Assembly: GCA_037367405.1 (NCBI GenBank)
Contig: JAZKJV010009775.1
Coordinates: 372,001 to 436,000 of the forward strand
DNA: 64,000 bases
Reading direction: 5' to 3'
Source: Ottelia alismoides
Taxonomy: Eukaryota > Streptophyta > Magnoliopsida > Alismatales > Hydrocharitaceae
A program made the position numbers and the translations under genes. Below are positions 24,818 to 35,425 of this stretch, in pieces; the stretch's first letter is position 1; each line of letters starts with the position of its first letter. Under the pieces are notes generated by a model that saw only the letters and a program-made list of their open reading frames with translations, had not been told where the DNA came from and ran no database searches.

Positions 24818-26834
24818 CATGTCATTCTCCTCATTTTTACCTTTGATCCATCTTTATGTGAGGAGAGCCAAGTTCCCAGAGTTGAATCGGTGACAGCGAC
24901 GCAACCGCGGTCGAGCGACAACGGCCCTCTCTCAGGTGAGATCCATTGGCTTTTTGGCCAACATCGCAGCCGCAACCGCGTGCTGCTCGAGCTCATCGCA
25001 CGCTGGCGATTCGAGCGAAGATCGTGCTCTCGTGAGCACTTCATAGGCGCCCACGTTCATCGTGGGTCATTTTTCGTCTCATTTTTTATCATCTTGTTAG
25101 TTTTGCATTTTTTTATATATATCACATCAAATTCACCCCCAAAATCCTTCATGTGTTTAGTTCATAATCATCATCACCATCATCATCTCCCTTATTTTTT
25201 ATTTTATTTCATCACTCCTCCTTCTCTATTTGCACCTTCTGAATAGCAAAACAAAAAAATATAAAAAAATTAAAAAAAAGAATTTTTTATTATTATTGCA
25301 GCAAAAAAAGAAATTCAAAAAAAAATAAAAAAAATACAGGGGAGCAGCAGCGGCCCAGCCGCCGCCGCCCCCCCCTCCTTCGTTCCCTCTGCCTGCCGGC
25401 CGCCACCAGCGGCATCCACCGCGCCACCCTCCGCCAAGCCGCCGGTAGCCCCGCCACCGCGCGGCCACCCGCGCACCTCCGCCCAGACCCTCTCCTGCTG
25501 TGCGCCATCGCGCCTCCGCCCAGCAACCGTCGGACTCCGCCACGCTTCATCGCCGACGCCGATGACCGTCTCGCGCCCCCTCCCAACCTCCGCGCTCTGC
25601 CGCGGCCGCACACACGTGGGCGGCGCCGCCTCTAGCCCAGCGGCGAGCCGCCATCGCCTCCCCCGTCTTTGGGTTCTTCCCCACCTGGAACCCACGAAGA
25701 AGAAAGGTCCACTTTTTCCTATTATTTTATTGTAAAAATAACAGAACTATTTTGCATAGTTTTTGTAATTACGCAATGGTCCATGTACTTGTTTTATTGT
25801 AAATATTGTTTTTTCTGATTTTGCAAGGACAACCTTGTATTTATGCATTAATTTGGACCACATTTTGGCATCCTTTTATTTAAATATTTATTTGTATTTT
25901 TGTGAGTCATGGGTAATTAATTAAAAATAGTTAACTGAAATTATGTCTATTTTACCCAAACAATGATCTTAAAATTATACCACACACAAGATTGCTCCAA
26001 AAAATCCACAAAAATCAAGAATGATGCCTTGAAAAATGATAAAGTTACAGTCCAAATTTCACATCCATTGGAGTTGTTTTTTGCTCGATATAAATTGTAG
26101 AGTTTTTTTAGTATTTGATTTTTAATTAAATCCACATATATCCTTTTTGCGAAATTTCAACTCTGCTGGATTGTTTATCTAAATATCTTTCTGAGATAAT
26201 TCGCACTCTGATTAATTTGACAATGTGGATTTATTAGAAATTATTTACTCACTATCATTTTATTTTCACTAAAAAATCCTTAAAAAATTCATATCCTGTC
26301 AAAAAATTCCAAAAATATTACTGTAACTTCCTTGCATCATGTTTTACTTCCAGTATTTTTTTCATAGTTTTTGCTTTCTGTTTGTGTGATAAATTGGGAA
26401 AAAAACCATAAAAAGTGTGCATTTTTCATTGTTGCGTTTTAAACCTAAAAAATATAAAAAAATGTGTTTTGTGTTTCCCACTAGATTAGAACTTTAGGAA
26501 AAATATAGTTTGGCTGAATTGGATTAATTTAATATTAAAATTAATTTGCTAAGTTGTGTGATTTCTTAGTACTTAATTCACCTGCATTTTGCATTTGCTT
26601 TGGTTTTTGCATAAAAAAAATCTAAAAAAACCGCATTGGATATCTAGATCTAAGTTTTTGAATTAAAATCGAAGTTGTTCCTTTACCTCCCTGAGTTCGA
26701 CCCCGGACTTGCTCGGGATATAAATTAAAGCCGAGACACTCTTCACGGAGATCTTCTCTTGGTTTTGACCGAATCGCTAAGTACACGTATTACAATGTGA
26801 CCAAATTAAATATCGTATTTAGCGACTCGTCAGA

Positions 26835-26852
26835 TGGCACCGTTGCCGGGGA
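26835..26852 (+). promoter_or_regulatory. Primer-binding site, tRNA-Asp type
   Basis: TGGCACCGTTGCCGGGGA starts two bases after the LTR. It is complementary to the 3' end of plant tRNA-Asp with one difference (A for G at base 5), judged from memory of that tRNA. Minus-strand DNA synthesis starts here. Athila elements typically use tRNA-Asp. Confidence 0.85.
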
Positions 26853-28277
26853 GGCAAACGACTTAGGGATTAGTTTAAAAATTTGGATTTAGTTTTCCAT
26901 TTACTCGGGTAGTCTGACCCCCGAGCCACTTGTATTTATTCCATTTTTTTGCAATTATTTCTCTTCATATTTTTGTATATATCTTATTTTTATCTCTCTA
27001 ACATAAATTTTATTTTCCTTGCGAGGGCCCGGTGGACTTGGTGTACATCGGAGGTCGACGGATGCGATGCATGCCGACTGCTGAAGTGCGAGGATAATTT
27101 ATTTATTTTTGAGAGAAATTTTGTAAATTGTTGTAATTATTTATCTTGCTCATTTATAGCGGCTCTTGTTTGAGAGCTCGCGCGTGTAAAAAGACTTAGA
27201 CATTATTTGTGGTGTGTCGAGCCTGTTTCACTCTCCGGTGAGGGTGGGGCTCGACTTGAGTGGCGCACTTAAGGATTAGGCACATGATAGTATGGAATCG
27301 AATTTGTTTGTGCCCATCGTAAATTAGACCACACATATCTTAGAAGATTCACATATCTTATAAGATTCATAATGAGACGCACGTAGACACGTACTACTTA
27401 GCTCAAATTCAATCAATTCTTCCCCGCTAATAGTATACTGTTTAGGTGCGGTTTTCTCGATCTGCATGCATTTAGTGTAATATTTACAAATTCTGTTCTG
27501 CATAACGCATGAAGAGTGCTGGGATGCACTGTAAGTATACCTCCTTCTGAGCATGCATCATAGTTTCTCGTTTGCATTCTGATTTCCGATTCCCCTCATG
27601 TTTTACAACTTAAGGTCAAAAGGAATTTGGGACTGAACGGTAGATGTGCTTGTGTTCACATAAATTTCAAGTGATAACCTAACTCTAAAATTGGGACTGA
27701 ATTGAGCAGGTTGATTAAATTAATTGGAATAAAAAGAACCCTTGTTCTCGGGTGCATAAAGCCCTCATTGTTTGTTTTAATTGCAAGTGAGAGAGAGAAG
27801 ACCCTAGGATAGAGCCAAGTCTGGATTTCTTACTTACTACTGGTTCTTTATTTTTAGGCGATTAGCTACTTTTCAGTGAGGATTTACGCGTAGCCGGTAA
27901 ACGGTCCGGACTTCCTTAGTAGAGTGGGAGGTTTAGAGGATGCCTTAGTCCTCAAGGAACAGGTAGCTGTATTTATATGATCCGTACTTACTCCTATACT
28001 GGCTGAAAGTAGGTCAAACTAGTCGTAAGAACCGGGCCAATCTGTAGGAAAATACGGGCACCTAACAGCTCGTTAATCTTTCCAAGATTGTATTCTCACC
28101 AACTAAAATTGACCAGATAAATTGGCCGAACTCTTACGACCATCATGTGTTGAGTTGGTGAAATTGGGGGTTTGAATTGTGTTTGTATTGTGTGAGTTCA
28201 CTCCGCACATTTACGTGCACCGTAGAACTAGCGCCTCATTGAATATCGTGTTCTAATCGGTTCTTTTGACATCGAAG
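26853..28277 (+). mobile_element. Untranslated leader, 1.4 kb
   Basis: This is a long non-coding stretch between primer site and gag. It holds 'cttgcgagggcccggtggac' at 27019-27038, echoed after the LTR at 50825-54616 ('catgcgagggaccgatg', 54834). The last 150 bases match the leader of the element at 12811-13318. The 77-codon frames inside are not conserved. Packaging and dimer signals would be expected here but I cannot place them. Confidence 0.75.
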
Positions 28278-29540
28278 ATGACTGATTAGGGGGATATTTA
28301 TTCGGACTTTGCGAATCTCTCGTTGAACCCTTCAAAAAGTACGTCTTCAAAGGTCCAAGCGCAACTTGGACCAACCTGGACTCATGACCCTCTTGAGCCC
28401 AGGATCATTCACTCTCGGGATGGTTACTCTCAAACCATTCCCTTTCTCTCTTCCCACCTCACCGAGGAAGACCATCGCCTTGGTGAGAATATCTTGATTC
28501 ATAAATCCTCTTCTAATCAAGAACACATTGCTGATTCAGGACATAAAGAAGATTCAAGTAAAATGCCAAAGAAGAAAGAAGAGGAAGAAGAGAACCATGA
28601 AGACCCAATGAGAATGATACTTACCCGATTAGCTGCATCTGAGCATCAACATGCATTACTGAGAGCTCAGTTAGGACATTTGAATGTTGGGGTCCAACTA
28701 CCAATGGATGCGGCGTATAACCCCGGACAATATCAAATTCATAACTACTTGAGTCCGGCCGAACCCACTGTTGACTTTGAATTGAAGCCGCATTTTCTGA
28801 ACTTGCTGCCACATTTTGATGGGAATGCTTCTGAGGAGCCATATGCATTCCTAAGGGACTTTGAGCTCATCTGTGCTAACCTCAAACATAATAATGTTAG
28901 CTAGGATTATATTAGGCTCAAAGCCCTTCCATTTTCCTTGGGTGGAAAAGCCGATTACTGGTGAAGAATCTTGGAATCATCATCACCACTTATGCCCAGT
29001 TCAAGGACCTATTCCTAAAGAAGTTCTACCCGTTGTGTAGAACTAACATGATGAGGACGCGAATTACGAGTTTTTCCCAGTTACCCCATGAAGCCTTCTG
29101 TGATGCTTGGGAAAGATTCAAGGACATCCTACAAAAGTGTCCTTGTCATGGATTAGATGACAACATCTTGGTCCAATCCTTCTTCACTGGTCTCAACCCT
29201 GAGATGCAGGGTTATCTGCCTGTGGAGGCAGCTATACATCACGAGGAGCGGATACCGTCTGGAGGGTATTCGAGCAGATGGCTGAAACTAGCCGCTCACA
29301 GATGGCCAGCATGGCCTATGCACCATCCCCCAGTTCACTCTCATTTGGAGGGGGAAAATCAGTTGTAGTCGATCTCTCTCAGGACGTGATCCCTAGCATG
29401 GGACTCCTTGCTGACAAGCTTACTGTAGTCGAGAGGATCGACAGGAGGATTGATGAGTTAGACCGGAGCATCTCCAAACTTCCAAAACAGATGGAGGAGT
29501 TGACTGAGAAGGTATCTAAGATACGGATACCCGCCGTGAC
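28278..29540 (+). pseudogene. gag: gag (capsid) of the complete element, broken
   Basis: Gag is the structural protein that packages the element RNA into particles in the cytoplasm. The start is set at 28278 (M-T-D) because the sister copy starts M-S-D-W at 13319; here codon 4 is TAG where the sister has Trp. The first piece (28323-28904) holds a Lys/Glu-rich stretch and the capsid start 'FELKPHFLNLLPHFDG…EEPYAFLRDFELIC'. A TAG at 28902 and a frameshift near 28970 follow. The second piece (28961-29260) holds 'TTYAQFKDLFLKKFYP' and 'CDAWERFKDILQKCPCHG'. A further shift near 29255 leads to 'VFEQMAETSRSQM' and a heptad-like stretch 'ERIDRRIDELDRSISKLPKQ'. No CCHC zinc knuckle is visible. Confidence 0.9.
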
Positions 29541-30310
29541 TACACCCTCTGCTCACGTATACCGAGTTCACCATGTTCAGGAGCAGTTGGTGTCAGGGCA
29601 ACCCCGGCCGTGGGAGCAGGACCAATCCTACACCCACTCTTTCCAGCAGCCACCTCCAGTAGCAGAGACAGTCCAGGAGAAGCCTCCACCAGTTTGGGAG
29701 GTGAATGGCATATGGTATACTCAGGACCTTTCCAGGCAGGGAAGTACGGGAGACCGACAGACCTATCAGCGTCCCTCGACCTTTCACAACACCGCATTCA
29801 CCTCCGCACCACCTCCTTCACAGCAGAGCCCTGGATTCCATCCACCCCAGCAGCAGAGGCAGCAGTACCAGCAGTATGGTCGACAGGGCCATTACTAGAT
29901 GGGCCAGCAGGGCCCGCAACCCCAGTAGCAGCGACATAGGCAGTACACTGGCCAGCAGGGCCAGTCTTCACGTTCTTCTTCCCAGTCTTATCCACTTCCT
30001 TCATCGTCTGGTCCCATGGATATTCAGCAGTAGATACTCGACGAGCTACGTTCCTACAGGAACGATGTTCAGGACTTACGGGTGGATGTCAACCGCCTGT
30101 CCAGATGGCGAGACGAGCAGACTGCACCCTCTACCTCGATCCCAGCCCACGTTTAGGCTAACCCCAATAGCCTGAACCGTTCTAGTTCTCGGCACCACTT
30201 TGGTCAGGTATACTATTCAGCATCTCCTAAATCTGAACATGAGATTCTTTCGTGTGACGAGGCTAACCACATGTCACTCAGGAGCGGAAAGAACCGTGGT
30301 CGTTCCTGAC
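29541..30310 (+). pseudogene. Gln/Pro-rich linker between gag and protease
   Basis: The reading frame continues through a Gln-, Pro- and Ser-rich low-complexity region, interrupted by TAG at 29896, 29926, 30031 and 30154. Each stop sits where neighbouring codons are mostly CAG. The segment ends in 'HMSLRSGKNRGRS' near 30270-30306, after which the reading shifts to another frame. Such linkers are usual between gag and protease of this lineage. No enzyme motif is seen. Confidence 0.7.
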
Positions 30311-31450
30311 CGGGCGAGGGACACGAGGAGGGGCATCTCTGGAGCTCTACCTGAGGAGTCTTCAGAGGACGAGGAGGAGAGGCATCATATTTCAGAGCCC
30401 CATCAGCACCATTCGAGGATTTCCACTCAAGGAGACGAGAGGAGGAGGAGAGCACGTATGCAGCATCGTCAGCATGGATATTCTTCTGAGTCTACGGAGG
30501 ACCTTGCATCTCCGGTTTTGGCGGATACCACTCCATCTTCTATTCCACAACCTATAGTAGATAGTTTTGATTTCGATTCCATGTTGCATCAAAAAGATTC
30601 TTGTATGAAGAACTCTGTTTCAGTTAATGCAAAGAATGATCTTTTAGTTCATGATTCAGATTCTTCATCCTATGTTTCCCTAGCTTCAATCCCTTTCCCC
30701 CGTGCTCTTACGGCAGGAAAGCGCATCAAAAAGATTCAGAAAGATGACCCCGATATGGCACGGTTTTGTAAAGAAAATATCACAGTTAAGGTGCCATTTG
30801 ATGAATATGTGGCTAACCAACCTGCATTCCAAAAATATCTTAAGGTGAGATGCACACCTACAAGGGTTAGCGGGAAGAAGGATAACCGAAATATAAAGAC
30901 ACATGTCTTATCAGTAGCCACAACTTATTGTATCAAGAATCGGACTTTGCCAAAGAAAAAGAGAGACATGGATGCTCACTATGTGGAGAGTCGTATTGAC
31001 GACATTGCGTTTGCACGCACACTCTTAGATAACGGTTCTTCGATCAACTTACTCCCCTTAGCATTATATCAGAAATTGGAGTTGGGACCACTTCGCAAAT
31101 CTAGAGCTTTACTCCAATTCGCAGATCGTTCAATAAAGAGACCTAAGGGAGAAGTGAAGAACGTCGTTTTCTCGATTGAGGGGCAGAACTATCAGGTGGA
31201 CTTCACAGTCTTGGATATGGAGACCCCCAATCATTGGAGAGAATCTCAGATCATTCTCGGGCGACCCTTCCTTAGGACCGCAGGCTCAGCTTTCAATTAT
31301 GGTACAGGAATGATGAAGTTCCGTTCTCCAGGTGGAGAAGTGAACCTTGAGATGAAGCAAACCAAGTGTCAGCGACCTGATTCAGAGAGTAGTACAGAGT
31401 ACTCATCTTCAGAGGCAGATTGCAGTATGATTAGCACAATTGGGATTTAG
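30311..31450 (+). pseudogene. pol: Protease region of pol
   Basis: An aspartic protease would process Gag-Pol. A single open frame (30200-31450) runs through a Glu/Ser/His-rich segment, then 'MDAHYVESRIDDIAFARTLL', then the active-site motif D-N-G-S in 'LLDNGSSINLLP' at about 31023-31058, 'LQFADRSIKRPKGEV', and 'IILGRPFLRTAGSAFNYGTG', which is the second conserved retropepsin block. The motif is D-N-G-S rather than D-T/S-G. The frame stops with TAG at 31448-31450 and continues in the same frame afterwards. Confidence 0.85.
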
Positions 31451-33510
31451 GGACAGATTCCTTCAGGACAGAGCGAGACCCTTTCATCTGGAGAGGATAT
31501 AGTGCATGATGCAGTTTGCCAGGTGTTGTCTGATCTTGCCAGAGATTCATCAACCTATTCTCATGATGACATAGAGATCCATCAGGATCTGTCAGTTCCA
31601 TCCTCTTCGGAACAATCATGGGACATAGATGACGAGTTGGACATGGATTTTGCCGATAGTTTGGATATTTTTGTCGATCCGACTCCCGATACTTCTGATT
31701 TGGTGGCGAGTACTACTCAGCATAGCCCACCTTCATGCAGCACAGAACCAAATTCAGATTCAGTTCAGCCAGATCTGCTTGATGATACCACATTGCCAGA
31801 ACTGAAATCTCTACCTCCTACACTTAAGTATGCCTTTCTTGCGGGACCCAAAGAGAGATATCCTGTCATCATTAGCTCAGACTTGACTTTAGAACATGAG
31901 TCTAGGTTGTTAGAGGTCTTAGAGAGGAACCGCAAAGCAATAGGCTAGACGGTGTCGGATCTCGTGGGCATCAACCCCGCTCTCTGCTCGCACCACATTT
32001 TTACTGAGGATAATGTGAGACCTTCCCGTGAGTTTCAGAGGAGACTTAACCCCAATCTACGGGAAGTGGTGAATAAAGAAATTGAGAAATGGTGTAAAGC
32101 AGGGTTTATATACCCTATTTCTGACTCCAAGTGGGTGGCCCCACTTCATGTTGTCCCGAAGAAGTCAGGAATTCCGATGGTCACCAACGAGGAGGGGGTA
32201 GAGATCGCGACACGAGTACCTACGTCGTGGTGTGTCTGTGTTGACTACAGGCGCCTGAATGCTGCGATCAAGAAAGATCACTTTCCCTTACCTTTTATTG
32301 ATCAGATCTTGGAGAGACTTGCAGGGAAAGAGTTCTTCTGTTTTCTTGACGGGTACTTAGGCTACAACCAGGTGGCCATAGCCCATGAGGACAGGGAAAA
32401 GACCACATTCACATGTCCATTCAGTACTTATGCTTTCAGGCGCATGCCATTCGGGCTCTGCAATGCCCCAGGCACATTTCAGCGGTGCATGATAGCCATA
32501 TTTGCCGACATGGTGGGAGAATTCCTGGAAGTGTTCATGGATGACTTCTCGGTCCATGGTGATTCTTTTGATACATGTTTAGCGCACTTGGACCGAGTCC
32601 TCACGAGGTGTAGAGAGGTGAATCTGGTACTCTCCTGGGAGAAGAGTCACTTTATGGTGACGGAGGGTATCGTATTGGGGCATGTCATCTCCAAAAGAGG
32701 AATGGAGATTGACCCTGCCAATGTGGAGGTGATCAAGAAACTCGATCCACCTACCAACGTGAGTCAGTGCGGTCATTTTTAGGGCATGTTGGATTCTATA
32801 GGAGATTCTTTCAGGATTTTTCAAAGATCGCCCGCCCACTAACTGAGCTCTTAGGGAAAGACACAGAGTTTGTTGTAGATCACATGTGTCTAGAGGCCTT
32901 TGAGCTCTTGAAGAGGAAGATTTGTGCCTCGCCTATCCTACAAGCTCCTGACTGGTCTCTCCCTTTTGAGATCATGACTGATGCTTCAGATTTCGCTATA
33001 GGAGCTGTGTTAGGACAACGGCGAGAGGGGATTCTGTTTGCGATTCACTATGCGAGCAAAGTATTAGATCCTACACAGAAAAATTATACAGTGACTGAAA
33101 AGGAAATTCTCGCGGTAGTATGGGCCCTCGAGAAGTTCAAATCATATATTTTGGGCTCTAAGGTGACAATTTATACTGATCACACAACCATTCGATATTT
33201 AATGGAAAAGAAGGACGCGAAGGCGCGTCTTCTTAGGTGGATTTTACTCCTCCAGGAATTTGATTTGGAGATAAAAGATAAACCTGGAGTGAAGAATGTT
33301 GTGGTTGATCACCTTTCTCGGATTGAACTTAAGGATTCTCCTGATCATGAGCGGATTAGAGAGACCTTCCCAGATGAGTCAATTTGTGTTATTGACTCCC
33401 TCCCATGGTATGCCAACATGGTGAACTATCTTGTCTCCAAGCAGGTTCCCCATGGTTGGACTAGGAGCAACATTGATCGACTAAAGTCGGATTCGAGGAG
33501 ATACCACTAG
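31451..33510 (+). pseudogene. pol: Reverse transcriptase and RNase H of pol, broken
   Basis: This copies the element RNA into DNA and degrades the template. It begins after the TAG at 31448, passes 'LPELKSLPPTLKYAFL' and a second TAG at 31946, then runs openly to 32782. RT motifs are 'KWVAPLHVVPKKSG', 'VCVDYRRLNAAIKKDHFPLP', 'RMPFGLCNAPGTFQRCM' and the catalytic 'VFMDDF' at about 32531-32548. A one-base loss near 32765 shifts the frame just before '[14 protein letters not shown]'. RNase H follows with its acidic residues visible in '[15 protein letters not shown]', '[10 protein letters not shown]', '[11 protein letters not shown]' and 'VVDHLSRIE'. The frame ends in TAG at 33508. Confidence 0.95.
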
Positions 33511-34686
33511 GACGATCCTTTCCTTTTCTGTGAAGGATTGGATTGTGTTTGGAGAAGGTGTATTTCTCAGGTCGAATACCAGAGTATCCTCACATATTGT
33601 CATTCACTTGAGGCTGGAGGACACCATTCGGGAAAGAGAACCGCTCACAAAGTACTTCAATGTGGATTGTATTGGCCGACCTTATTTAGAGATGCCATTG
33701 ATTTTGTACAGTCGTGCCCGATTTGTCAAAGGATGGGAGGGACAATTGGACAGAAAGATGAGATGCCTATGCAACCGATGATTATTTGTGATGTTTTTGA
33801 TGCATGGGGCATAGATTTTATGGGTCCCTTTCCCAACAGCCAAGGACATGAGTACATATTGTTGGCGGTTGATTATCTATCGAGGTGGGTGGAGGCTATC
33901 CCAACCCGAATCGCAGACAGCAAGATTGTCTATAAATTTTTGAGAGACCATATTATTGCTAGGTTCGGGGTGCCAAAAAGTTTTGATATCTGATGGGGGT
34001 AGCCACTTTGTGAATCGAGATATGAGATCTTTAGCTAAGTATTATGGATTTGAGCATAGAGTTACTAGTCCTTACCACCCTAGTCCAACAGCATGGCAGA
34101 GGTTTTGAACCGAGAGGTAAAGAGTATTTTGCAGAAATTTGTTCGTCCCGATAGAAAGAACTGGTCTCAACTCTTGGACCAAGTTCTGTGGGCCTATATG
34201 ACAGCCTACAAGACATCATTGGGTACTTCACCATTTAGAATGATCTATGGCAACCATGCCATTTGCCCGCAGAATTGATTCATAAATCCGAATGGGCAAT
34301 TAAGAAGATTAATTGGAGTTGTCACCTAGGGAAGCTTTGCCGAGACTTGAACTTGAACGAGCTCGTGGAAATCCGAAATAGGGCATATGACAACAGTTTG
34401 ATTTATAAGGACAAAGTAAAGAGATGGCATGATCAGCACCTTAGGTGCAAAGACTTTGTCCCTGGACAAAAGGTTGTTCAATGCCAGGTTGAAGATGTTT
34501 CATGGGAAGCTCAAATCTAAATGGACGGGTCCCTTTGTGGTTAAGAAAGTGCACGAGAATGGAAGTGTAGAGATAGCTGATCTCACAGATGGTGCACGAT
34601 CTTATGTGGTGAATGGACAACTGTTGAAGCACTTTGTTGATTCGAAAGAGCAGTTAGTCCAAGTCGAGGTCATCAACTTCATGTAG
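33511..34686 (+). pseudogene. pol: Integrase of pol, broken by several frameshifts
   Basis: Integrase inserts the DNA copy into the genome. The HHCC zinc-binding part is in 33538-33750 ('CHSLEAGGHHSGK…CPICQRMGG'). The catalytic core shows the first Asp in 'WGIDFMGPFPNS' (about 33808), the second in 'ISDGGSHF' just after an A-run frameshift at 33975-33979, and Glu in 'NREVKSILQK' (about 34105) after another shift near 34090. Further shifts lie near 34255 and 34478. The C-terminus has a GPF/Y-like module 'KSKWTGPFVVKKV' and ends at 34686. No chromodomain follows, consistent with a non-chromoviral gypsy. Confidence 0.92.
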
Positions 34687-34833
34687 AGTGAGCACAGAGC
34701 AGATACATCATATTACTCTTCATGAAGATGCAACATCAAGATTCAACATCTTAGAAGATTCAATCACTCTTGTGCATATTCGCCCTTCTTTGTATATTCT
34801 CGAGATCACATCGGTTCTCACACTTACTCTTGT

Positions 34834-34871
34834 CCTATACTTAGGCTGACCAAAGCCTAAGTATAGGGGGG
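34834..34871 (+). promoter_or_regulatory. Hairpin plus G-run cassette 1
   Basis: CCTATACTTAGGCT (34834-34847) pairs perfectly with AGCCTAAGTATAGG (34854-34867) over 14 bp with a 6-base loop. The 3' arm runs into GGGGGG, giving a copy of the polypurine tract. Confidence 0.7.
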
Positions 34872-34943
34872 TCCGATGCCCGCCATGTGTATTTACTCAT
34901 CATTTCTCCTCTTGACCTCGTCCGCCCCATTTTTGCTCTCCTT

Positions 34944-34980
34944 CTACACTTAGGCTGTCCAGAGCCTAAGTATAGGGGGA
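34944..34980 (+). promoter_or_regulatory. Hairpin plus G-run cassette 2
   Basis: ACTTAGGCT (34948-34956) pairs with AGCCTAAGT (34963-34971); the stem extends by three more pairs past one mismatch. It is followed by ATAGGGGGA. Confidence 0.65.
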
Positions 34981-35016
34981 CGGATCGACTTCTATACTAT
35001 TTGTTATTTTAGCCAT

Positions 35017-35094
35017 CCTACGCTTAGCACGAGCTATGTCTTTTTCTCGCTCCTGTGCCATGAGGACATAGCACATGCTAAGTATAGGGGGGCG
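35017..35094 (+). promoter_or_regulatory. Hairpin plus G-run cassette 3
   Basis: A 24-base arm at 35017-35040 pairs with 35065-35088 at 20 of 24 positions around a 24-base loop. The 3' arm ends in GCTAAGTATAGG and continues into a G run. Confidence 0.6.
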
Positions 35095-35179
35095 TGTATA
35101 TATTACATATATACTTTACCCATAGCTCGTACTTTCACGTATTTTTGTATATATTATACAATAATTATGAGGTGGGTAA

Positions 35180-35425
35180 AAAAATAAAAAATAAAAAAAC
35201 AAAACAAAGCAAAAAAAACTTTTTCTTAAAAAAAACTCTTTTTCCTTATTTGCTAAAAAAAACTTTAAAAAAAAACCTCTTTCAAAAAAAAGTCTTTTCT
35301 TATTTACCTATCTTTTTCAAAAAAAACTTCTTTGCCTTTGTTTTTCAAAAAAAAACCTTTTTGAAAAAAAACTTTTTGTATTTTTTTAAAAATCAATCAA
35401 TCATAAAAAAAACTAAAAAAAACTA
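35180..35425 (+). repeat. A-run/T-run low-complexity repeat
   Basis: About a dozen irregular units alternate a run of seven to nine A with CTTTTT-type blocks. The 110-codon Lys/Phe-rich frame at 35094-35426 is a by-product of this composition. Confidence 0.8.

Larger units (their letters stand above)
23876..26832 (+). repeat. 5' LTR (2957 bp)
   Basis: It starts TGATGAAT with the inverted partner ATTCATCA a few bases on, and ends GACTCGTCA. The left third is AT-rich and contains 'gttgggttttgggacc' at 24369. A TATA box lies at 24811. The GC-rich core (24840-25700) is followed by an AT-rich 3' part with a 'ctgagttcgaccccgg' box at 26691-26706. Minus-strand open frames of 105-126 codons in the core (25226-25695) are Gly/Arg-rich products of GC-rich sequence and are not called genes. 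Confidence 0.95.

Noticed and set aside
25226..25695. Overlapping Gly/Arg/Trp-rich minus-strand frames of 105-126 codons in the 5' LTR
   Set aside because: Composition effect of (CCGCC)-rich sequence in the LTR core; the copy in the 3' LTR has different ends and frames.
26690..26720. Possible tRNA gene (GTTCGACCCC)
   Set aside because: No acceptor stem, anticodon arm or A box could be assembled around it; kept only as a B-box-like motif.
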